Assembly (NCBI GenBank): GCA_027047745.1
Contig: JALTUB010000160.1
Span: forward strand, 1-17,711
Source: Sulfurimonas sp.
Lineage (GTDB): Bacteria > Campylobacterota > Campylobacteria > Campylobacterales > Sulfurimonadaceae
Length of the DNA: 17,711 bases
Reading direction: 5' to 3'
The first letter of the stretch is position 1. Every line of letters begins with the position of its first letter. Positions 12,760 through 17,711 of the stretch are shown piece after piece. The translations under genes and the position numbers were made by a program. The notes under the pieces were generated by a model. The model saw only the letters and a program-made list of their open reading frames with translations, ran no database searches and was not told the DNA's origin.

Positions 12760-14184
12760 ATGTTTGAAGTTGTTATCGGTCTTGAAGTCCATGTACAGTT
12801 AAATACAAAATCAAAACTTTTTTGCTCGTGTGCTACGAGTTTTAATCATAAACAAAACACAAATACTTGTCCAACTTGTTTAGCCTTGCCTGGTGCATTG
12901 CCTGTTTTAAACAAAGAAGTATTGCATAAGTCTATAATGTTAGGAACAGCTATTGATGCAACTATTAATAAAACATCATATTTTGATAGAAAATCATACT
13001 TTTACCCAGATAGCCCAAGTGCATACCAAGTTACACAGTTATATACACCAGTAGTTGAACATGGAAAATTGCAAATAGACTTTGATGATGGAACTAATAA
13101 AGTTATTAGAGTAAATCGTGCTCATATAGAAGCTGATGCTGGAAAAAATATTCATGATGGTGATATTTCTAAAGTTGATCTAAATCGTGCAGGAACTCCA
13201 CTTCTTGAAATAGTTTCAGAACCAGACATGAGTAGTGCAGAAGAAGCGATACTTTATCTTAAAAAGCTACATTCAATAATCCGTTATTTAGATATTGGTG
13301 ATGCAAATATGCAAGAGGGTTCTTTTCGTGTTGATGTTAATGTCTCTATCCGTCCAAAGGGTGATGAAAAACTTTATACTCGTGTTGAGATAAAAAATAT
13401 CAACTCTTTTAAGTTTATTGAAAAAGCTATAGAACTCGAAGTCTCTCGTCAAAGTGAAGCTTGGGAAGATGGTCTTTATGAAGAGGAAATTTGTCAAGAA
13501 ACTCGTCTTTTTGACCAAGTTAAAAATGAGACTCGTTCCATGCGTGGTAAAGAAGAAGCAGCTGATTATCGTTATTTCCCTGAACCAGATTTACTTAAAG
13601 CAGTAGTTACTGATGAGATGTTAGAAAAGTATAGTAAGATTCCAGAACTTCCTGACGAAAAACGCGATAGATTGATGAAGGAGTATGGCTTAAATGTTTA
13701 TAATGCAGGTGTTATCACTTCATCTGTAGAGACAGCACGATTTTTTGAGACAATGATGCAAGAGGGTATAAGTGGAAAAAATGCTACAACATGGCTCACA
13801 GTTGAACTGTTAGCTCGTTTAAAAGGCGATGTAAATATTACTAATTCCCCTGTAGATGCTAAAAAGTTAGGCTTTTTAGTAAAACGCATAGAAGATAAAA
13901 CTATTAGTGGAAAAGCAGCTAAAGAAGTTCTTGATTATTTGATGGAAAATGATCCAGATGTTGATAGTGTTATCGAAAAACTTGGTTTAAAACAGGTTAC
14001 AGACACTGGTGCATTGGAAAAAATGTGTAATGAAATAATTAGTGCAAATCAAGATAAAGTTGAACAATTCAGGGCTGGAAAAGAGAAGTTGTTTGGTTTC
14101 TTTGTTGGGCAAGTTATGAAAAAGAGTAAAGGGAGTGCTAACCCTCAAGTAGTAAATGAAATTTTAAAAGAAAAGTTGAGTTAA
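12760..14184 (+). CDS. gatB: Aspartyl/glutamyl-tRNA amidotransferase subunit B
   Basis: GatB is the kinase subunit of GatCAB, which turns Glu-tRNA(Gln) and Asp-tRNA(Asn) into Gln-tRNA and Asn-tRNA using ammonia from GatA. Epsilonproteobacteria generally need it because they lack one or both direct synthetases. The 474-residue protein starts with the classic GLEVHVQLNTKSKLFC. It has the zinc cysteines C22, C24, C37 and C40 and the AHIEADAGK segment (121-129). DLNRAGTPLLEIVSEPDM follows (140-157), then MQEGSFRVDVNVS. A C-terminal YqeY-like tRNA-binding domain ends VNEILKEKL. AAGGAAATCT precedes the ATG. gatA and gatC are not in the window. The stop codon is directly followed by the ATG of the channel gene, with no spacer. 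Confidence 0.97.
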   Translation: MFEVVIGLEVHVQLNTKSKLFCSCATSFNHKQNTNTCPTCLALPGALPVLNKEVLHKSIMLGTAIDATINKTSYFDRKSYFYPDSPSAYQVTQLYTPVVEHGKLQIDFDDGTNKVIRVNRAHIEADAGKNIHDGDISKVDLNRAGTPLLEIVSEPDMSSAEEAILYLKKLHSIIRYLDIGDANMQEGSFRVDVNVSIRPKGDEKLYTRVEIKNINSFKFIEKAIELEVSRQSEAWEDGLYEEEICQETRLFDQVKNETRSMRGKEEAADYRYFPEPDLLKAVVTDEMLEKYSKIPELPDEKRDRLMKEYGLNVYNAGVITSSVETARFFETMMQEGISGKNATTWLTVELLARLKGDVNITNSPVDAKKLGFLVKRIEDKTISGKAAKEVLDYLMENDPDVDSVIEKLGLKQVTDTGALEKMCNEIISANQDKVEQFRAGKEKLFGFFVGQVMKKSKGSANPQVVNEILKEKLS

Positions 14185-15750
14185 ATGAATCCTATAAAGC
14201 GTTTTATTGTTGATACTGCTTATGCTTTACAGTCATCGAAAAAGCATCAGTCAAATAAACGCTTTTTACATAATCTTTTAGAAAATGACGAAAGTAAAAC
14301 TAAAAAATACTTTGATATGGTGATGATAGTTCTTATATTTATCAGTATTGCGATATTGATTCGTGAAGTAAAAACAGAACTTCCCTATGAACTTGTTTAT
14401 TTCAATAGTTATATTATATCTATTGTCTTTTTTATTGAATATTTACTTCGATTTTATATGTATGGAAGTGTCAGTAAAGCAATTATTAAAAGATATGAGT
14501 ATGATTCATATCTAGGAAGAGGATTTTATCTCTCAAAAGCTATTAGAAATATTATTAGATTTAAGCTTACATATGTATTTTCCCTTCGTGCCATTATTGA
14601 TTTACTTGCTGTTTTACCATTCTTTCATGAGCTAAGATTGTTGAGAATGTTTATTCTTTTTAGAGTTTTTAAACTCTTCCATTATACAAGAAGTTTTCAG
14701 ACTATAACCTCAGTTTTAGCTTCAAAAAAGTTTGAATTTATTACTCTAGCAGTTTTTGCTGGTATAGTTGTATTTGTATCTTCTGTTTTAATATATGTAA
14801 TGGAAGCTAACAATCCAACCTCTCCCATAAATTCTCTATATGAAGCAGTCTATTGGTCAATAGTTACTATTTCAACTGTTGGATATGGTGATGTAGTTCC
14901 TATAACTGATGAAGGAAGATTTGTTGCGATATTGGTTATTTTAGCTGGTATTTCAGTCTTAGCATTTACAACATCGCTATTTGTTTCTGCATTTACTGAA
15001 AAATTAGATGAGATTCGAGAATCCAAGACTATAGAAGACATCTCTAAAGTTAAGAAATTTTATATAGTCTGTGGTTATGGAGATATTGCTCATGAAGTCA
15101 TAAAAGAACTTCTTGTAAAGAAGAAAAGCATTATAATCCTAGATGAAGATTTAGCCATAGTACAACAGGCAAAAAAAGATGGTTTTATAGCCTTAAACTA
15201 TAACCCTGGAAGTATTGAGAGTTATGAAAAATTACATATCGATATAAACACACAGGTAGAGTCTATTTTATGCCTATATGAAGATGATGTTGAGAATGTA
15301 TATACTACACTTACTGTTCGTTCTATAAACAAAGATATTCATATCTATTCACTTCTTATGAATGAAGTAAATCGTAAAAAATTAAAATTTGCAGGTGTTA
15401 ATGAGATAGTCTATCCTCAAGAACTTGTGGGTATGATAGTGAAAGAGTTGATAGGTCGTCCAGTTGCATTTGAAGCGATTCATGAACTTAGAAGCGAAAC
15501 TTCAAATATTAATATTCATGAGATACTTATCTCTAAAAGAATTCTTCAATCTTATAGTCAGGTCGGTGAACTAGACAATAAACGGTATCGTTTAGTTCTT
15601 TTGGGTGTTTATAAGCTTGAACATGAGAGATTTTATTTTAATCCTTTAGATGATCTGTTCCTTGAAGAGGGTGATTATATACTAGTCATAGGAAATAGAG
15701 CTTTCTTAAAAGGCTTTGAGACAAACTTAAACCAAAAGAGTCCATTATGA
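14185..15750 (+). CDS. Six-helix potassium channel with C-terminal RCK (TrkA-N/TrkA-C) domain
   Basis: The 521-residue protein is a voltage-gated-like K+ channel of the inner membrane. Predicted segments are S1 (about 43-60), S2 (72-92), S3 (133-147, with D139) and S4 (149-171). S5 (183-207), the pore helix, the filter TVGYGD at 231-236 and S6 (about 245-270) follow. S4 carries R151, R154, R160, K163 and R169, so voltage sensing is plausible. From 291 on there is an RCK domain. Its Rossmann motif is CGYGDIA (296-302), with an acidic DED after the second strand, and a TrkA-C-like part follows from about 430. Such domains gate channels by binding nucleotide or calcium. The ATG directly follows the gatB stop, and the last four bases (ATGA) overlap the next gene, which encodes a second RCK protein. 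Ligand and physiological role are not visible. Confidence 0.9.
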   Translation: MNPIKRFIVDTAYALQSSKKHQSNKRFLHNLLENDESKTKKYFDMVMIVLIFISIAILIREVKTELPYELVYFNSYIISIVFFIEYLLRFYMYGSVSKAIIKRYEYDSYLGRGFYLSKAIRNIIRFKLTYVFSLRAIIDLLAVLPFFHELRLLRMFILFRVFKLFHYTRSFQTITSVLASKKFEFITLAVFAGIVVFVSSVLIYVMEANNPTSPINSLYEAVYWSIVTISTVGYGDVVPITDEGRFVAILVILAGISVLAFTTSLFVSAFTEKLDEIRESKTIEDISKVKKFYIVCGYGDIAHEVIKELLVKKKSIIILDEDLAIVQQAKKDGFIALNYNPGSIESYEKLHIDINTQVESILCLYEDDVENVYTTLTVRSINKDIHIYSLLMNEVNRKKLKFAGVNEIVYPQELVGMIVKELIGRPVAFEAIHELRSETSNINIHEILISKRILQSYSQVGELDNKRYRLVLLGVYKLEHERFYFNPLDDLFLEEGDYILVIGNRAFLKGFETNLNQKSPL

Positions 15751-16469
15751 AAAATGTAACAGCATTTGTATTTGGTTTCAATCATTATGCTACTGAAATT
15801 ATCAATAATATAACAGAGGAATATGATAATATTCATATTTACTCTTTAGACAAAGAAGATATTAAAAATGAGCATTATGATGTTGAAAGTTTTGATTTAA
15901 GTGATGACTGGGATGAAGTAGAAGAGTTAATCGAAACGAATAAAAAGAGTATTGCTTTTTGTGTTTTAGAGGATGATGCTGAGAATATTTTCCTTACTAT
16001 ATCCTTGCGTGCTAGCTTTGATAACTTAGTTATCGTATCTTTAGCTAAAGATAAAGAGAGTGCAAATAAGCTCAAAATTGCAGGAGCAAATAAAGTTATC
16101 CCTATAGTTCAAACAACAGCTGATATTTTAGCAAATATGATTAACAGACCTATAGCAACAAAGGTTTTGCACAATATATTATATGAAAAAGGTAATCTTA
16201 AAATAGCACAGATTTTAGTAGAAAATGCTGATAAATTTGATGGAAAATTTCCTGCAGATATTGATTGGAGTCGCTATAGAGGTATTATAGTTTTATCAGT
16301 TGTACATGAAGATTTAAGTAAAGAATTTATATACTCTTCACAAACAAAACATAGACCTTTGGTTAATGGAGATAGTCTGGTTGTAACAGGTTATGAAGCA
16401 GATATAGAAGAATTTGAAAAAACAATAGGGAGGAGACATCATGTTAATTGGAGTAATTGGAGCTGGTAA
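15747..16469 (+). CDS. Stand-alone RCK (TrkA-like) protein, likely partner of the channel
   Basis: This 240-residue soluble protein resembles the RCK part of the channel encoded just before it. Its MINRPIATKVLHNI (131-144) parallels IGRPVAFEAIHEL there, and its DDAENIFLTISLRA (76-89) parallels DDVENVYTTLTVRS. The N-terminal Rossmann loop is degenerate: it reads VFGFNHYATEI instead of a G-x-G-x-x-G/A, so nucleotide binding may be weak or lost. No membrane segment is present. Its ATG overlaps the channel stop as ATGA, which suggests coupled translation and a joint complex, for instance a mixed gating ring; that is inference. The last 9 codons overlap gpsA, giving a tail HVNWSNWSW that may be shaped by the overlap. 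A TrkA-type regulator of another transporter is an alternative. Confidence 0.85.
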   Translation: MKNVTAFVFGFNHYATEIINNITEEYDNIHIYSLDKEDIKNEHYDVESFDLSDDWDEVEELIETNKKSIAFCVLEDDAENIFLTISLRASFDNLVIVSLAKDKESANKLKIAGANKVIPIVQTTADILANMINRPIATKVLHNILYEKGNLKIAQILVENADKFDGKFPADIDWSRYRGIIVLSVVHEDLSKEFIYSSQTKHRPLVNGDSLVVTGYEADIEEFEKTIGRRHHVNWSNWSW

Positions 16470-17328
16470 ATGGGGTTCGGCTCTGGCATTTGCTTTTAGT
16501 GAAAAAAATAATGTTGTTATCACATCAAGAACGCCTAGAGATATTTCAAATTTTGTCTCTTTAGAAAAAGCTTTAGCATGTGAGTATCTTATTATTGCTA
16601 TCCCTGCACAACAGATTTCTTCTTGGTTAGAGAAGAATTTTACCTTTAAGGGACAAAAAGTTTTAGTTGTTTCAAAAGGTATAGAAGCATCTACTGGAAG
16701 ATTTTTAAATGAGATTTATGCAAAGTATGTACCTGATGAAAATATTGCATTTTTATCAGGTCCATCTTTTGCAGTGGAAGTACAACAATCTCTACCCACT
16801 GCCTTAGTTGTAAACTCTACAAACGATAAGCTAAGTAAAGAGTTCGCCTCTCTTTTTCCATCTTTTATAAAAGCATATACTTCTAATGATGTGATTGGTG
16901 CTGAAGTATCTGGAGCATATAAAAATGTCATTGCCATAGCTGCAGGTATCTGTGAAGGTCTAAAGCTTGGAAACAATGCAGCCGCAGCTCTTATCTCTCG
17001 TGGTCTTGTTGAGATGCAACGATTTGGCGTTTCATACGGAGCTAAAGAGGAAACATTTACAGGTTTAGGTGGAGCAGGGGATCTGTTTTTAACAGCTTCA
17101 TCAACCATGAGTAGAAATTTTCGTGTTGGCTTAGGACTCTCTAAAGGTCAAACGCAAGAGCAGATACTTCATGACTTGGGTGAAGTAGCAGAGGGCATAG
17201 GAACTGCTTACGCTCTTCATGAAATCTCCTCTAAAAAAGATTTGTATCTACCTATAGCAAGAGAGGTCTATGAGATGTTAGAAGGCAAAAATCCTCAAGA
17301 GTCTTTAAAAGATTTACTTTCAAGGTAG
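16441..17328 (+). CDS. gpsA: Glycerol-3-phosphate dehydrogenase [NAD(P)+] GpsA
   Basis: GpsA reduces dihydroxyacetone phosphate to sn-glycerol-3-phosphate, the backbone of phospholipids, in the cytoplasm. The 295-residue protein has the Rossmann motif GVIGAGKWGSALA at 4-16, SKGIE at 78-82 and SGPSFAVEV at 106-114. The catalytic lysine K161 lies in SGAYKNVIAIAAG, and TGLGGAGDLFLT is at 207-218, all typical of the family. The length is slightly short (E. coli 339) but normal for epsilonproteobacteria. A very strong Shine-Dalgarno, GGGAGGAG at 16428-16435, lies within the upstream RCK gene, and the first 29 bases of gpsA overlap the end of that gene. It is the last gene of the gatB-channel-RCK-gpsA run. 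Confidence 0.97.
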   Translation: MLIGVIGAGKWGSALAFAFSEKNNVVITSRTPRDISNFVSLEKALACEYLIIAIPAQQISSWLEKNFTFKGQKVLVVSKGIEASTGRFLNEIYAKYVPDENIAFLSGPSFAVEVQQSLPTALVVNSTNDKLSKEFASLFPSFIKAYTSNDVIGAEVSGAYKNVIAIAAGICEGLKLGNNAAAALISRGLVEMQRFGVSYGAKEETFTGLGGAGDLFLTASSTMSRNFRVGLGLSKGQTQEQILHDLGEVAEGIGTAYALHEISSKKDLYLPIAREVYEMLEGKNPQESLKDLLSR

Positions 17329-17332
17329 TTTG

Positions 17333-17366
17333 TTATGCCTTATCTTTTTGGAGTAGCATAGTTTTT
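17333..17366 (+). terminator. Weak possible terminator after gpsA
   Basis: TTATGC (17333-17338) can pair with GCATAG (17356-17361), including one G-T pair, with a 17-base loop, followed by TTTTT at 17362-17366. The stem is short, so this is weak support for the end of the gpsA transcript. Confidence 0.3.
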
Positions 17367-17397
17367 GTAGCAGAATATTTTATAAAGGTTTACTTTT

Positions 17398-17420
17398 TAT
17401 TATATTTAATATAATATAAT
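17398..17420 (+). promoter_or_regulatory. AT-only palindrome with tandem -10 hexamers before the last gene
   Basis: TATTATATT-T-AATATAATA (17398-17416) is a 19-base palindrome with a single odd centre. It contains or abuts two perfect TATAAT hexamers (17410-17415 and 17415-17420), about 36-41 bases before the ATG at 17456. This is a probable promoter; the palindrome could be an operator or simply a product of AT bias. Confidence 0.45.
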
Positions 17421-17455
17421 TTTATTATAAGAAGATAACAAAGAAAGGATGAGTC

Positions 17456-17711
17456 ATGAAAAAAAGTATTATAATCTCAACAGTTTTAGCAAGTTTATTG
17501 CTTTCAAGTACAAATTTATTTGCCAATATGTCAACACAAGAAGCAAAGGCTAAAGTGGAACAAACTCGTTCAAAAGACGCTTTTCAAGCGAAACAAGATA
17601 TAAGTAAATTTGCAACACAAGCACAAAAAGATGATCTTCAAAGATTGAAAAAAGTTGTCAATCAAGTAGCTTTACAACATAAACATAGCTTAAAAAAAGT
17701 ACCAAAAGAGA
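17456..17711 (+). CDS. N-terminal part of a secreted protein (truncated by the window edge)
   Basis: Eighty-five codons are present before the window ends. The first 23 or so residues form a clear Sec signal peptide: a basic start MKKS, a hydrophobic core (STVLASLLLSS) and a likely cleavage after NLFA. The mature part is rich in Lys, Gln and Ala with few hydrophobics (for example STQEAKAKVEQTRSKDAF), and suggests a helical periplasmic protein. AAAGGA at 17444-17449 lies 6 bases before the ATG. A YfdX-like periplasmic protein is one possibility from the general make-up, but nothing diagnostic is visible. It stands apart from gpsA by 127 bases with its own promoter, so it begins a new transcript. 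Confidence 0.75.
   Translation, partial: MKKSIIISTVLASLLLSSTNLFANMSTQEAKAKVEQTRSKDAFQAKQDISKFATQAQKDDLQRLKKVVNQVALQHKHSLKKVPKE

Noticed and set aside
16716..17108. A 130-codon open frame on the minus strand inside gpsA
   Set aside because: The opposite strand encodes the conserved GpsA motifs; this frame has no ribosome binding site or recognisable motif.
1..17711. A hidden defence, mobile or CRISPR system
   Set aside because: Nearly every base is assigned to recognisable housekeeping genes in tight operons; there are no direct repeats, transposase, integrase, tRNA-attachment sites or composition shifts.

Overview
The window reads as ordinary chromosomal DNA of an epsilonproteobacterium (Campylobacterota). 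A free-living, flagellated, Sulfurimonas-like organism fits best. The evidence is low-GC DNA; F0 subunit a (atpB) and RadA away from their partners' operons; RNase Y with a 5-formyl-THF cyclo-ligase; fliL next to acpS; and a channel/RCK pair. From memory, several of these adjacencies recall Campylobacter jejuni (Cj1203-Cj1209 for the small membrane protein, atpB, radA, ftsY, thioredoxin, cyclo-ligase and RNase Y; Cj1408-1409 for fliL-acpS). The genus is an inference. No tRNA, rRNA, CRISPR array, insertion sequence or phage gene was seen.

Layout. 1-1033 (+): the tail of a DegT/PseC-type aminotransferase, then lpxK (lipid A 4'-kinase), closed by an intrinsic terminator. 1030-3078: proC (-) and proA (+), divergent proline-synthesis genes sharing a 57-nt intergenic promoter region. 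3104-4138 (-): a divergent HemF-family protein. 4277-7565 (+): radA, an 86-residue protein of unknown function, a beta-carbonic anhydrase, fliL and acpS. 7573-9485 (-): a compact operon of a thioredoxin-like lipoprotein, ftsY with an unusual C-terminal tail, and thiS. 9550-14184 (+): 5-formyl-THF cyclo-ligase, rny, atpB, a two-helix membrane protein and gatB. 14185-17328 (+): a six-helix potassium channel with an RCK domain, a stand-alone RCK protein and gpsA, in a tightly packed run. 17456 to the end: the start of a secreted protein.

Most genes are housekeeping: lipid A and phospholipid precursors (lpxK, gpsA, acpS), proline, folate one-carbon metabolism, thiamine sulfur transfer, membrane protein targeting, RNA decay, tRNA amidation, ATP synthesis. 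The less ordinary parts are the altered HemF-like protein, the FtsY tail of about 83 residues, the channel with a separate RCK paralogue, the small membrane protein behind atpB, and the unrecognised 86-residue protein. All three convergent gene junctions carry a hairpin at the stop codons, but only the first has a U-tract. No intergenic stretch exceeds 300 bases; the longest is 138 bases (4139-4276) and holds divergent promoters. I saw no convincing new multi-gene defence or metabolic system.
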